64,000 nt of DNA from Perognathus longimembris pacificus (lineage: Eukaryota > Chordata > Mammalia > Rodentia > Heteromyidae), in contig NC_063172.1 of assembly GCF_023159225.1 (NCBI RefSeq), positions 41,669,832 to 41,733,831 on the forward strand, written 5' to 3'. A model generated the notes under the pieces. That model was given only the letters and a program-made list of their open reading frames with translations, ran no database searches and was not told the DNA's origin. The position numbers and the translations under genes were made by a program. How positions within the stretch are numbered: the first letter of the stretch is position 1; each line of letters starts with the position of its first letter. Of this stretch, positions 22,621-34,194 are shown in pieces.

Positions 22621-22760
22621 ATGGGGGGGGGGTGTGGGGAATGAGGGAGGAGGTAGCAAACAGTACAAGAAATGTACGCAAGGCCTGACGTATGAAACTG
22701 CAACCTCTCTGTATATCACTTTGACAATAAATAAGAAAAAAAAAAGAAAGAAAAAAATGC
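22621..22760 (+). mobile_element. Strongly 5'-truncated L1
   Basis: Starts in the G-rich part of the L1 3' UTR (run of G, then GTGTGGGGAATGAGGGAGGA) and ends CACTTTGACAATAAATAAG plus an A-rich tail. AAATGTTTA at 22612-22620 and 22761-22769 is a 9-bp candidate duplication. Confidence 0.8.
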
Positions 22761-22795
22761 AAATGTTTAGTACTTGAAATCTAGATATAGAGCTT

Positions 22796-22812
22796 CACAC
22801 ACACACACACAC
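22796..22812. repeat. Short (AC)n run
   Basis: About eight AC units, seen directly. No repeat body is attached. Confidence 0.8.
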
Positions 22813-23149
22813 GTAGCTTTAATATAGAATGCAAACAGCAATAAGAAAGAAAAGATTACGAATAGCATAAAAGAAAACTGTTTCCTTCTTTTCCTCTGTT
22901 CTGGTCCACGGTAGTATGATTCCTTATCTCAACCTTTGCACAGGAAATTTTTCTTCAAAGCAACAGTCTGTGTCATTTATATTTCCTCAGGTGAAAACAT
23001 GATAACACAACGTGTCACACTGATTCATAGCTTTCCTTGATATATTTCTTTTGTTCCTTTTGTCATCCTTATTATTTTGACCATGGTCTTCTTAAAATAT
23101 GTATTAGAACTATTATTGCTAGCTTATGTTCTTTTCAAAGTCTAGAAAA

Positions 23150-23275
23150 GAAAGCCAGGCACAGGCAGCGCCTGCCTATAATCTGAGCTACTTAGGAGGC
23201 AGAGAAGGAGAGGACTGTGTTTGGAGGCCAGCCTGGGTAAAGGTGACCATATGACCCCCTTCTCTACTAATAGCT
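23150..23275 (+). mobile_element. 7SL-derived (B1-like) monomer, first of a tandem pair
   Basis: GCCAGGCACAGGCAGCGCCT, CTACTTAGGAGGCAGAGAAG and GGCCAGCCTGGGTAAAGG follow the order of a 7SL Alu-domain SINE. It joins directly to a second similar unit. No Geo-like module lies between. Confidence 0.65.
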
Positions 23276-23395
23276 AGGTTCAGTGGCACATGCCTGCCAT
23301 TCCAAACTATGGAGGAAGATGAACCTGGAAAATTCATTCCAGGTGAGCCTGGGCAGAAAAGTTCATGTGATTCCATCTACACTGAAGGAAATGAA
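23274..23395 (+). mobile_element. 7SL-derived (B1-like) monomer, second of a tandem pair
   Basis: AGCTAGGTTCAGTGGCACAT, GCCTGCCATTCCAAACTATG and GGTGAGCCTGGGCAGAAAAG repeat the order of the first monomer. It is more diverged. The two together form an Alu-like dimer in layout, although it could also be two separate insertions. Confidence 0.55.
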
Positions 23396-23397
23396 TA

Positions 23398-23512
23398 AAG
23401 TGCTGCAGTACATTTCACAAGAAATGTACTCACTGCCTTATTATGTAACTGTACCCCTTTTTACACAACACCTTGTCAACAAAATTGAATTAATAAAATA
23501 AAAAATAATGTC
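23398..23512 (+). mobile_element. L1 3' terminal fragment
   Basis: ACAAGAAATGTACTCACTGC, then TATGTAACTGTACCCCTTTT and CTTGTCAACAAAATTGAAT, match the L1 3' end in order, with mutations. Confidence 0.6.
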
Positions 23513-23842
23513 TTAAAATATCCATATTTTAAATAGTACTGTGGAAAAAATGTAAAAATAAATATTTCTCCAATTTAGGACACAGATAAAATGTTGTCTG
23601 CATCCATCCCTATGTGTGTTGTAATGTATTGATAGACATGTGATAGATGCTAGGTAGATAGATGATGAATATGTGCACATGTATGTACATATTTACACAT
23701 ATGTAGTTTCTCTTCAAAGAAGAAAATAGAAAGAAAACATAGTAAGCAAATATAACCACTAATGAATTGCAAACTATAAAACATACCCAAAAAGATAAAT
23801 AAATGGGTGATAATTTCTTATTCTTAGAATATTGATTGATGG

Positions 23843-23846
<4 letters not shown>

Positions 23847-23879
<33 letters not shown>
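23847..23879. repeat. (TG)n microsatellite
   Basis: About 16 TG units, continuing as interrupted TG to about 23905 at the edge of an antisense SINE. Confidence 0.95.
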
Positions 23880-23882
<3 letters not shown>

Positions 23883-23889
23883 CTTGTGT

Positions 23890-24105
23890 GTGTGTTATGT
23901 GTGTGAGTACCATGCTTGAACTCAAGGCCTTGTTCTCTCACTCAGTTTGGTCAAGGCTGGTGCTCTCCCACTGGACCACACTCCAGTATTTCAGTTTGCT
24001 GGTTCATTTTATATGGTTTTGAAATGCAATCAAGCAGGACTCAGACTCTTGAAAAGCTATGATTACAGGTGTGAGCAATGGGCACATGGCATTTTCCCTA
24101 TAAGA
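23890..24105 (-). mobile_element. Old composite SINE, antisense
   Basis: Read on the minus strand, a B1-like start is followed by a Geo-like end: CTTGAACTCAAGGCCTTG and TCAAGGCTGGTGCTCTCCCA are reverse complements of the right half, and GCTATGATTACAGGTGTGAG that of the left. It is strongly diverged. Confidence 0.65.
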
Positions 24106-24427
24106 CAAAACTAATATAGATTTCTTGAACTTAGTATTTGCTAGTACCTATTTGTCTTCATTTTTTTTAATTATTTGTATCAGCATATTTCAAGTAGTTA
24201 CTGGTAGGCAGTGTATAGTGAGTGATTATTTTAATTTAATATACTGATGTTTTTATACTAAAAGAGTTTGCATTTATTGAGAACACGCTCTCATACTTCT
24301 CTTTGCCTTTTAAAACTCTCTTTTTTGTTTCTCATTTCCAATTGAGTTAATTGAATGTATGTCCATGATTTTGTTACTTTATTTTTATTTAAAATGCTAC
24401 AGCAAGGAACCTATAACTCTATTTTTT

Positions 24428-24640
24428 TCTTTTTTGTTTAATTTAATTGTATTGTCAAGGTGATGTGCGGAGGGGTTACAGTTGCATACATAAGTTAGCA
24501 AGTACATTTCTTATACTTGTTATCCCCTCCCTCATTTTTCTCCCATTTTCCCTCTCTTCAAGCCCCCACCCTGAGTTATATAGTTAACTACCAATATATT
24601 GTCTTATGAATATTGCTACCAAAATAAAATACAGTTACAA
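24428..24640 (-). mobile_element. L1 3' UTR fragment, antisense
   Basis: TTGTATTGTCAAGGTGATGT, then GGAGGGGTTACAGTTGCATA and CATTTCTTATACTTGTTATC, then a C-rich stretch, match the reverse complement of the L1 3' UTR. Confidence 0.75.
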
Positions 24641-25899
24641 CAAGGTTTTATTGCCTCCTTATCCAACCCTCTGTTTATTTTGTAGAATTTGCATTCTGCA
24701 TTAAAGTCCACAGAACATTGCTCTAACAAAGCATGATTTATGTTCCATTACTAGTATATTACTTCACATAAAGTATTAGAAACATAACATAATATGAATG
24801 CCTGTATTTCTGTATGAAATTCCTAAGTATATAATTATTACTTTTTGATTAAGCAATCAAGGTTACATGGTGCAAAAAGGTTCAAAATTTTTTTTGCTGA
24901 ACCCAACCAGCAATGCATGTTGGACTTCCTCGAAATTTCTTTGTCAGACTATTTAAGCCATTATTTTAAAATTTAGCGTTACTCAAATCTCAGGAAATGA
25001 ACAAAATGTAGGCAAGTTGTTCTGTAGAATGTCATTGTGTCATTCTCTAGTCTCAACTTCATATATACCTTTCATGTTCATCTGAAAGTTCAATGAAAAC
25101 AGATTTACCTTCCGCAAGATTTTTTTTTATGTATTTTGATCTGCTGAGTTCCCACTGTACTTGACCATTAAACTCTGGTTGTAGACATTTATCGGGTATT
25201 TAATATACAGCAACAAACATTTCCATATGCATTACAAACTAATTCCAAAGACTGTTAACCCCCAAAGACAAGCAGCTCAGACTCCTCTCCCGTTAACAAT
25301 TTTTCCTATGGGAAGACATTTATCTCTGTGATCAAAAATTGAGAGAACAAGTTTAAATAATTGTTTATTTGGGCTCATGGTTTTAAAAGTTTCAATCCAA
25401 TGTCAGAAGTTTTCCCTGCTTTGTACTTGAAGCAACATAAACTTCATGGTAGGGACCTACAGAGCCAGAAGCCTTGTATTCACGGTGGATGGCTATCAGC
25501 TACACTTGCAGTGATAATCTGGAGCAAAACTTCAAACATCTCTAAATTGCATCAACAACGGGAGCTCCAGCCTTCATGCCTGAGCTTTTGGGGGCCATTT
25601 TCTATCCAAACCATAAATGTGGATGTGTTCACAGGTGTCACAGAGATTGCGTGATTAACTGTACATGAAATAGTTATTATTGACCATTTCAGAAAATGTT
25701 TGCAATCTCTGTTTTAAATATTCAGATATTCTTGTAAAAAGGATAAAATTTCTAGACTCCAAAGGAAGGAGTATTCTCTTTTGTAACACTTACAGAATTT
25801 TTATATAAATGAAAGACAGATAGTCATAGGTAGCGTGCTATTAATTTCTGTATCCCTGAGCATCTAGTTCCTTGGTATTGGAAACTAATCCTTTCATTT
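24641..25899. other. Unassigned DNA
   Basis: No recognisable gene or repeat. The 97-codon frame at 25361-25654 lacks any recognisable motif. Confidence 0.5.
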
Positions 25900-25972
25900 A
25901 GCAAAGAAAGAAAAGGAAGGAGGGAGGGAGAGAGAGAAGGGAGGAAGGGATAGAGAAGGAAATGAAGAGAAA
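25900..25972. repeat. Purine-rich GGAA/GGGA tract
   Basis: A 70-bp purine run of GGAA, GGGA and GAGA units, seen directly. Confidence 0.85.
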
Positions 25973-25996
25973 AGTAGAGTTTATTATTAATTTTTT

Positions 25997-26208
25997 AGGG
26001 CTCAATCCAGAAATCTTCAGTAGGTTGAGAACAGAATCAAGGAGGTTTGAATCCAGCACAGGCAGGAAAGTCCATGAGATATGTGTCCCCAGTTAACCAT
26101 CAAAAAATGAGAAGTGGGGCTGTCTCAAGTGATAGAGTGCTAGATTGAAGTGAAGTAGCCAAAAGTCCATTCAGAACCTGAGTTCAAGCCCCAGGTTAGG
26201 ACAATAAT
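25997..26208 (+). mobile_element. Old composite SINE
   Basis: AGGCAGGAAAGTCCATGAGA and CCAGTTAACCATCAAAAAAT mark the left half; GGCTGTCTCAAGTGATAGAG, TGAGTTCAAGCCCCAGG mark the right half. Confidence 0.75.
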
Positions 26209-27950
26209 GATTATATAATTGAAATCATATAATATGTTTATATTACATATTTTATTTATTCATATGTATTTTATTTTCATATAATACCTATAAAACATAG
26301 TCTTAGTAATAGATATTAATATTTATATCAAGTAATGTTACATAATTATATAATAATTATCGATAATAAAATATGGAGACATCAATTTCATATGTTATCT
26401 TTTTTCTGGTAATTCATGCAAAATTATAGCTCTTTAGGATTGTGAGTAATTCTAAAATATATTCATGTACAGCATGATTATAATGTCTATGTTCTGTAAA
26501 TTTAATAATACTTTCTCTCACTACTGATATTTATCAGTTATTTCATGCCCTACAGAAAAAAATATTTCTGGCATTAAGTTATAGTGTTTCCCTACAGACT
26601 GACTCAAAGGTAAATAATTCATTGCATTTTTAATTACATTTTATAACTTATATTCATTCCTTGTATTTAATTTTGTTTCTACTTCAATATTTTAAATGCA
26701 AATTATTCAGGGCCTTACCAGGGATGAACACCATGTAATATTAATAATGTCATTAAAGACCCAATAAATCATTAAAATAACTCCAGTAGAGCTGAAATGT
26801 GTAAAAAATACATCTTTTTAGAAATCCTCATTATGCAATATAAGATTGCCATAAAATTATTGGTTCTTTGCAAAAGGTTGATAATAGTGCTCCAGGGTCA
26901 ACATCCTAATTATATTTTTCTAGTATTAATATTAAAATGAATTTACATTCCATGTGAATTTACCAATACCAGTGGAAGGAAGAGGCCTTAAGCAGAATAG
27001 TGCCTCAGGAATGTCAGACAGTAATTTGCTCAGAATATTAATGAAAAATCAGGAGTTAGAGTATCTTGAAAATTAATGGAAAAAGATTCGTTGCTCTAGT
27101 TTACAGACAGCATATGGATTCAACATTTAACTTCAATTAGTGTTAAGTTTCATTTCCATCATGTTAACACATAAACACTTTTAAGCAATCTATGGTAAAA
27201 TATTAAGTCAAAAATATGGTAAAAGTAATTAAAATTCCTCTTTTATGTTTTCTTTAAACTTTGTTTTATTGTCCAAGAGATATTAATTTGTGTGCACGTT
27301 TTTGTATATGTGTGTATATATTGAGCTATATTATTGAAAAAAATATTTATAGCTTTTATTTTTAAGTAAATTTACTTATGAGGATTGAAAATTTTAGCTA
27401 ACTTTCTAGCCAACATTTTCCCTTGAAGATCCTCCACATAAAATTAGTGTTGATTTTATTAAAATTCATATTTAATATTTTGTTTGTTGTTACTTCATAA
27501 ATAATAATCAATATATGAAAAGCATTTTGTATCAGTTTAATATTCTTTTTCTTGAACAATTTTACTTTTTGTGGTCTTTGTTATTTTTATATCTATTAAT
27601 TCATCCCTATCTTTATGAAATATTTGTGAATTCATACTCTGAATTTTAAAGCAGAAATATACCTTTATTGTGTAGACCCTGCTTGAAGAGTAAGGTTCTT
27701 GTTCCATTTTAAATACTTTCTGCTCTAGTCCTGCTGGCCTATTGTCTTCTAAGAACTTCTATTTGCCAACAATAGAGGAATTATTTTTTATCATATATAT
27801 TTATTCGGTGTGACATCTTATTTCTCCATTTGTTTAGTTACTGATATTTGGAACAGTGCATTTTCACATAACTTTATGAAATAGTAAATTAATATTACAT
27901 TATGAATGACAATGTCTTTATTACAATATTATTAATTAACTTGAAGCTAT
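26209..27950. other. Unassigned AT-rich DNA
   Basis: Strongly A+T-rich, no recognisable gene or repeat. Confidence 0.5.
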
Positions 27951-27959
27951 GGGGTTTTT

Positions 27960-28200
27960 TTGTTTTGTTTTGTGGTTTTTTTTTGTTTGTTTGTTTGTTT
28001 GTTTGGGTTTTTTGCAGTCATTTGATTTGAAGTCAGGGCCTGAGCGCTGTCCCTGGCTTCTTTTTGCTCAAGGGTAGCACTGTACCACTTGAGCCACAGT
28101 GCCACTTTCAGCTTTTTCTGTATATGTGGTACTCAGAAATCGAATTCTGCGCTTCATGCATGCTAGGGAACCTCTACCACTAGGCCACAATCCCAGCGCA
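27960..28200 (-). mobile_element. Old IDL-Geo SINE with T-rich (complement of A) tail
   Basis: Antisense copy: a (GTTT)n-rich tail, then TCAGGGCCTGAGCGCTGTCC, TTGCTCAAGGGTAGCACTGT, CCACTTGAGCCACAGTGCCA and CACTAGGCCACAATCCCAGC. The order matches IDL-Geo, with more divergence than the young copies. Confidence 0.85.
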
Positions 28201-29134
28201 AGATACGTAATTTTGTTTCAAACTTATTTCTACTGAGAATTTTTTTACAAATTAGAGATCTCTAGAGAAACAAAATAAACAGAAATGATACAAGATGCTA
28301 CGTGAATATATGTGTGTATATTTAAAATATGTATACATACACATAGTTATGTATATAAAACATATATATGTACATATTGGTGTATAATGAAATACATGAT
28401 AAATTCATACGTATACATATGCATATATATGCATAGAAAGAAATACATGAGATGTGAGAATCACCAATATTTAGATTACTATTTATCTACATTATTTTCA
28501 AAATGATAGGGAAATTCTCTCTTCTGATCTCTCACTTTGCTTAGTATCTTCCCTATATTTTGTCTTTTCTATTTAGTTGAGAGATTATGGACAGTGATCA
28601 CATGCTTTCTTGGAGTAATTATTTTAGTCTTAGTATATGATTTAAGCTGTGATATTATGTAGGCTGACACAATTCTATGATATTATTGAAATGACAAGGG
28701 TTATTTTGAAAGCAAATTATTTCATCATAAAAACTACAAAAATTAATGAAAACAAGCATTCATTTTACATTTCATTCAGGTTTTATGTGAGAATAATGTT
28801 TCTCATTACTCTAAGTTGGAAAATAATGTATATTTTTAATTGTACACAGGCAAATTGTATCACTCATTTGGGTAAAATGTGTTTCAAAAGCTATTGGCTA
28901 GAAGAAAAAGAAATTATTCCTGATTTTTATCTTTCTATCATGTTCTCTAGATATGTTATCTATTTTTTTAAAAATACTTGCTATTAAATAGTTTATTTAA
29001 ACACCTGATATATTAAACACTAACTCAGAGTAAAAAATATACTTTCTTTCTAAATTTCTATTTGTATAAAAATCCACATTTTTTTATTATGTCAAATGAA
29101 TTGACCTTCAAGTATCATGTAATAAAATAAATAT
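28201..29134. other. Unassigned AT-rich DNA
   Basis: Holds an alternating TA/CA-rich low-complexity segment at about 28300-28440. The frames at 28312-28506 and 28649-28987 translate low-complexity or AT-rich DNA. Confidence 0.5.
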
Positions 29135-29147
29135 AAATTAATATATT

Positions 29148-29270
29148 TGGGGGCTGGGATGTAACTCAGCAGCAAAGTGGTTGCCTAGCAAGTATAATAT
29201 CCTGGTTTTCATACACAGTACCAATAAAGAAAAGATAGCACAATATAGTTAAAAACAATACCCAAACAAA
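29148..29270 (+). mobile_element. ID-like monomeric SINE
   Basis: GGGGCTGGGATGTAACTCAG, AGTGGTTGCCTAGCAAG and a decayed B-box region, then an A-rich tail. There is no Geo half. A perfect 13-bp duplication AAATTAATATATT at 29135-29147 and 29271-29283 shows that it inserted as a monomer of its own. Confidence 0.9.
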
Positions 29271-29283
29271 AAATTAATATATT

Positions 29284-31593
29284 GGGGTAAATTCAGAATA
29301 GACAATATTACCTTCACTCTAAAATGTTATTCTTAAAATGTCAGACATACTCTTAGATCTGTGAAGATAGAAACCATTTCTAGGACAAATTTCTTGATAC
29401 TATTAATGATGTAATACAATAAAGTAGGGGTGAATACCTTCTTAAGTTTTATAATAATTTGTCAAATTCTTGAAAGAAACATTCATATTTGACGTTTTTT
29501 TGCTTTAGAAGCTAAATTGTTTTTGATATAAAATTCACCACATTTTACTATGATTGTCTAAGTTCTTTCCTTTGGAAATAATATTCTCTTCACATTCTGT
29601 GCCTGTTATCAATTAGTTGCCTCTCACTCTTTATTACCTGTTCTGTAATAATGGATCACCACCATCTGTCCCACAATAAATCTTATATCCAGTCTACCCC
29701 AAATGGCTGTGGCCATATATAAGAGTGACTGCATAGGGAAAAGTAAAGTAAGCAGAAGTTTTGGAGATTAAAAATAGTACCTATGACTAACTGTTAACTC
29801 TTAAAGACCCAAAATTTTGCTGTGGTCCATTAGAGATTCACTGCGCTTTGATTAATAGAGTTACTTTACAACTACCAATGAGGTCAAATGCCTATTCCAT
29901 GTATCTCAACTCCTAGTCTTGAATCTATAACTCACTCATAAAGTTTTCACAACTATGCGGATTCTTGTGTTGTTTATGTGATTCATGTGATGGTGTCCAT
30001 CCTACAAGTATTATCTAAGTACAAGCCTTTTAAACGTCCCATCTCTACAAGAAAAATAACTGGAATAACTGGAATTTTACATCAAACACATTGAAGAAAT
30101 TTGATTTGATGTTTGTCACCTTTTTATTTAACTACCGACTTGATTTGTCAGAAAGGTATATTAGTCCTTGATAATAATGGTGGGCAAGTGTAAGCCTCAT
30201 CTAATGGTGAGTCCAATCGCACTTCTGTACCTTATACAATATGTTAATGAAGTCCCATGAATTTTAGACTTTTGAAGATGTGACACAATAGCTGATATAG
30301 AAAAAATAAAGGAGGAATTTGCTTGGGCTGACAAATTTGTAGATTTCAGTTCACGGTAGCCTGATTCCATTACTTTAGATCTGGAGCTAAAGCTGATTAT
30401 TATGATGGCACAAATGGGCCAAGAAAGCCAGGGTTTACTACACAATAATCATTAATAAGAGATAGGGACCAGGGACCTTGAAATGGATGTCCTCAGTAGC
30501 ATATTTTGTCCAACCATAAAACACCATCTCCTGCTTTCTAATATCCCCCCAAACACCATCACCAATTGGGCACCACACATCTAACATCATAATATTTCTC
30601 ATCCATCTAAACCTGGACCACACAAAGCAGCTTGTTTTCACCAATATGAGTGACTGTATGAATTTCCACTTTTGCCTAATGATAACAGAATTTCTCCTTC
30701 TGTACTGTAATATGGTTAACTTAGACTTTAAAAACTTCATTGTGTCATAATTTATCCACTATATTGTTGACAGTAGGTTGGTTAGCTTAGATAAGATGGA
30801 AATATAAACTATTTCCGAAATTGGATAAGGGAAGATGAATACTAGAAAAAATACAGAGGCAGTCCATCAGTGACATTTCTGGAAAATGTGGATCCATTTC
30901 CAAATTGACTGATGAGATGCTTCAGATTGCTGCATTTACCATGGAAAGTCCTTGTTAGGCCTTATGCCTCTTTGGAGGCAAAGCAGATAACATTGACATG
31001 TGAATTTGTATTCAGACATAAAAATCACTCAGTTTGTAGGGAGTATCAAAGCAAGAGAAGGTTTTGTAGCAATTTAGACTGAAGTACAGTCTGTGTGCCA
31101 CTTCAATGATATGGTTCAGTAGAGCCTATGATTGTGGAAGAATCTGATAGAGGTGGAAATGCAACAAGTAAACACTAACAGGAAGATCTTAGACTTCTAG
31201 GATTTGAGAGCCGATCTGTAGATCTGTGCCTTTTTTATTTTGGATAACTCTTCTCTCCCCCCCCCCAAAAAAAAGGACCAAAAAAAACACTCTGCTTAAC
31301 TTTCACCCTTAGAAAGCATAAAAGCCTGATCTAGGTACTATATTGAAAATTAGAACACCTCTAGTAAGTTCTTAATAGTCTTAGGTTAAAACTTCAGCTG
31401 TTTAAAAAGCGTATTTATCTGATACTGACATTTAAAATCAAAGTGTACCATGTTATTGAGCATAAATTTTGTCATATCAATGATTCATTTTGATATTTTT
31501 TGCTTTTCATTTTGTTTTTAGATTTACTCTAAATGAGTTTCCTTCGATCCAAAGTCACATTTAGTGATAGGTTATAAATGCATTAGAGATACA
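29284..31593. other. Unassigned DNA, possibly including an ancient repeat
   Basis: Nothing is clearly identifiable. Two overlapping minus-strand frames at 30197-30740 look somewhat protein-like but show no domain I recognise. A C-run followed by an A-run occurs at about 31257-31275. Confidence 0.4.
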
Positions 31594-31802
31594 ATGGGTT
31601 GTGGGGCACTGGCTTGCAGCTTTAAGAGGTGGTCCTGGCCAGCCCACCTCTTCTCCAGCCCTGGGGCCACTTGGCTGTTAGAACCGCCTGCCTTCTCTGG
31701 GCCCACTTCGCGCCTCGGACTGTGTGTGTGCCAAGACAGCCACGGGTGATAAACCCAGAGGCGGTCTTGGGGGCCATGACGACTGCCCTTAAGGGAAGTC
31801 CC

Positions 31803-31812
31803 GTGACGTCAC
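31803..31812. promoter_or_regulatory. Perfect CRE palindrome within the LTR U3
   Basis: GTGACGTCAC contains the full consensus TGACGTCA bound by CREB/ATF factors. It lies about 90 bp upstream of the LTR TATA box, a usual position for a promoter-proximal element. Confidence 0.75.
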
Positions 31813-31893
31813 TCTTGATGGACAGCCTAATCAGCCTATCACCATGCCTAGCCAGCCACTCCAAATCCCTCCCCTTCCTGCCACCATTACTGC

Positions 31894-31902
31894 TATATAA
31901 AT
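31894..31902 (+). promoter_or_regulatory. LTR TATA box
   Basis: TATATAAAT, in the promoter position within the LTR. The AATAAA polyadenylation signal follows 10 bases on, so R is very short or the start site lies close by. Confidence 0.65.
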
Positions 31903-32489
31903 CCAATCCCAGAATAAAGACCTTGGACATTGCTGTGACTTCTCCCAGGACTGCCTACATGTTGTTTCTGGGCAGTGAGTGGGCAGTACATGGCTCTTTA
32001 CCTCTTCTTGGTTCTACCCTGTGGGATATGCTCAATGCTTCCGCTGCTGGTGGGGGAAGCGAATAGGCCGATAATCCTGAAATGGGTAGGAACAAAATAA
32101 TATTATTAAGGTGTGTTGTATATCCACTAGCAATGATAGATCTGTTGATGGTAACTCCATTTATTGCTTTGGATTCATGTATATGTAAAAATAATGATAG
32201 ATTTTGATAGTTGGTCTTTTCTCTCATCAACACCAATATTATTTGAATATTGCAGTTGCATCAGCAATTGGGTTGAATTAATACTTCTCTGCTCAGATCA
32301 GTGTCCAGATGAGATAACCAGAAGATAAAAACAGTAAATAGATAAATGAAACACTCAGCAGAGAACAGATATCTTATGACCCAGTATCACTGAAAGTGGT
32401 TCAAATGTTTTCGTGGAAAGAGAAGATTATAAATCATGCTAGTGGAATATAATTTATCCATATATAAAGAGTGCATAAATTTAAATGAT

Positions 32490-32965
32490 TTTGGTATTGT
32501 GTATATCCTTATCTGAATTAGGGAAGGGAAGGGAAACAATAAACTAGTGAGACAAAGGACAAATGGTGAATCAATGCAACAGTGATACAGACAGTATGAA
32601 CTGTACAATGTGGGCAATGTGAAGGGAGGAAACGTGGGAGAAAAATGTGAGGAGGTAACAAGTTTGACAAGGAATGTACTCACTGGGGCTGGGAATATGG
32701 CCTAGTGGCCGAGTGCTTGCCTCTTATACATGAAGACCTGGGTTCAATTCCCCAGCACCACATATATAGGAAACGGCCAGAAGTGGCACTGTGGCTTCAG
32801 TGGCAGAATGCTAGCCTTGAGCAAAAAGAAGCCAAGAACAGTGCTCAGGCCCTGAGTTCAAGCCCCAAGAGTGGCAAAAAAAAAAGAAAGAAAAAAGAAA
32901 TGTACTCACTACCTTAGGTATGTAATTGCAACCCTCTGTACATCACCTTGACAATAAAAATTAAA
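32490..32965 (+). mobile_element. Old L1 3' UTR interrupted by an IDL-Geo SINE
   Basis: L1 3' UTR sequence (AGGAGGTAACAAGTTTGACA; then after the SINE ACTACCTTAGGTATGTAATT and CATCACCTTGACAATAAAAA) is split by the SINE at 32685-32898. The 5' boundary is uncertain. Confidence 0.75.
32685..32898 (+). mobile_element. IDL-Geo SINE inserted in an L1 tail
   Basis: Starts GGGGCTGGGAATATGGCCTA and ends AAGAGTGGC plus an A-rich tail. A perfect 12-bp duplication AATGTACTCACT (32673-32684 and 32899-32910) consists of L1 sequence, proving that the SINE landed in an already present L1. Confidence 0.95.
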
Positions 32966-33221
32966 AAAAAAAAAAACAATAGAAAGGGGTGTGTGTATGT
33001 GTCTGTACATATTTCAGCTGGTAGTTTTTGGACAATGAAGTGGAATGAAAATTGTTTAAGAAACAAACAGTTCATGATTTTATGTTGTACAAAAGGAGAT
33101 GCTTGCTATTCCTGAAGTAAGCCCTTCCAGATGTAAGCACATTTCAAGACAAACAATTTTACTTTTAATATGCCTAACTGCTATTTTCTAAGCCTTTTTA
33201 ATGAAAATTGTAATTACTTTT

Positions 33222-33310
33222 CTCTTTAACTTTAATTTTTATTGTCAAGGTGATGTACAGCGGGATTACAGTCATATACATAAGGTAATGAGTACACTCC
33301 CCAATTTCTT
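33222..33310 (-). mobile_element. L1 3' terminal fragment, antisense
   Basis: TTTTTATTGTCAAGGTGATG, then ACAGCGGGATTACAGTCATA and AAGGTAATGAGTACA, match the reverse complement of the L1 3' end. Confidence 0.7.
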
Positions 33311-34160
33311 TTCTATGAAAAGAGATTTAATTTAGGGGATTGACCCTTCAAGAGTTAAACTGAAAGCCATTTAATGGAAGCAAACAGATTAATAAAATAT
33401 GAAGTGATTTGTTCAATTCCGAATTAACTATAACTAGTTATAAAATGTAGTAGGCACAATAGAACTGAAAAATAAGAGCATGATCTAAACATAAAACCGT
33501 AAAACCTAAGTTTACTAAATATTATTGTAAATATTAAGGTTTACTCCTAAATCTTGTCATCATACACTATGTTTAATGCAAAGTATAGATACTGATATTT
33601 TGTTATACCTCTGTAGAATATTGGTTGTGGAATCATAGGTTAGAAATGATATTGGGAGGTATTTCTGTGAAAAATTAGATACCACAGAATAGTTCCTAGG
33701 TGGTAGCCTAGTTCATCTAATTACCTCAAATTTGGGGGAAGCTCTGTTTTTACCAGAGTGTTTGAACCTTGCCATAAGTAGTGAGGATTAATCACTGCTA
33801 ACCTATTGATTCTGATTAATCCTGTGGTGAATAAAGTGCATTAAATGACCTTTAATGTACAGAGTGAATTCTTGAACCTTGAATACCAATCCAAATTGGA
33901 AAAACATGAATTTCTAATGAAGTAATGAAAATAAAGTCAATTTAGAAATTGTGAAATTATTCTGATTATATTTTTCTTTTTTTAATTCAAGATGAATACC
34001 AATCTGTAGGCTAGTAAGTCTCAAAGATTAAATGTTTAAAGAAAATAGATAAACCACCCTGCCCATTCAGTAAAACATCCAGTATGTCATGTAAATTAAA
34101 ATGCTATTCTTAAAAGAAAACTGATAAAGATCTGCACTATTTTTATCTATACATAATATA
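33311..34160. other. Unassigned AT-rich DNA
   Basis: No recognisable gene or repeat. Confidence 0.5.
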
Positions 34161-34194
34161 TGTGTGTGTGTGTGTGTGTGTGTTTGTGTGTGTG
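34161..34194. repeat. (TG)n microsatellite
   Basis: About 16 TG units with one TT interruption. Confidence 0.95.

Larger units (their letters stand above)
31600..32081 (+). mobile_element. Solo LTR of an endogenous retrovirus
   Basis: A GC-richer island in AT-rich DNA, starting TGTGGGGCAC. It has a TATA box at 31894-31902 and AATAAA at 31913-31918, followed by a T/C-rich U5-like part. A hexamer ATGGGT lies immediately before (31594-31599) and after (32082-32087), the 6-bp duplication usual for class II (ERVK/IAP-like) elements. The 3' end reads CCTGAA rather than canonical CA, so its last bases may be mutated. No internal retroviral sequence adjoins, hence a solo LTR. Open frames here (31564-32066) are LTR read-through, not genes. 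Confidence 0.8.

Noticed and set aside
31629..32066. 145-codon frame in a GC-rich island
   Set aside because: It lies wholly in a solo LTR and shows no domain. The GC content makes open frames likely.
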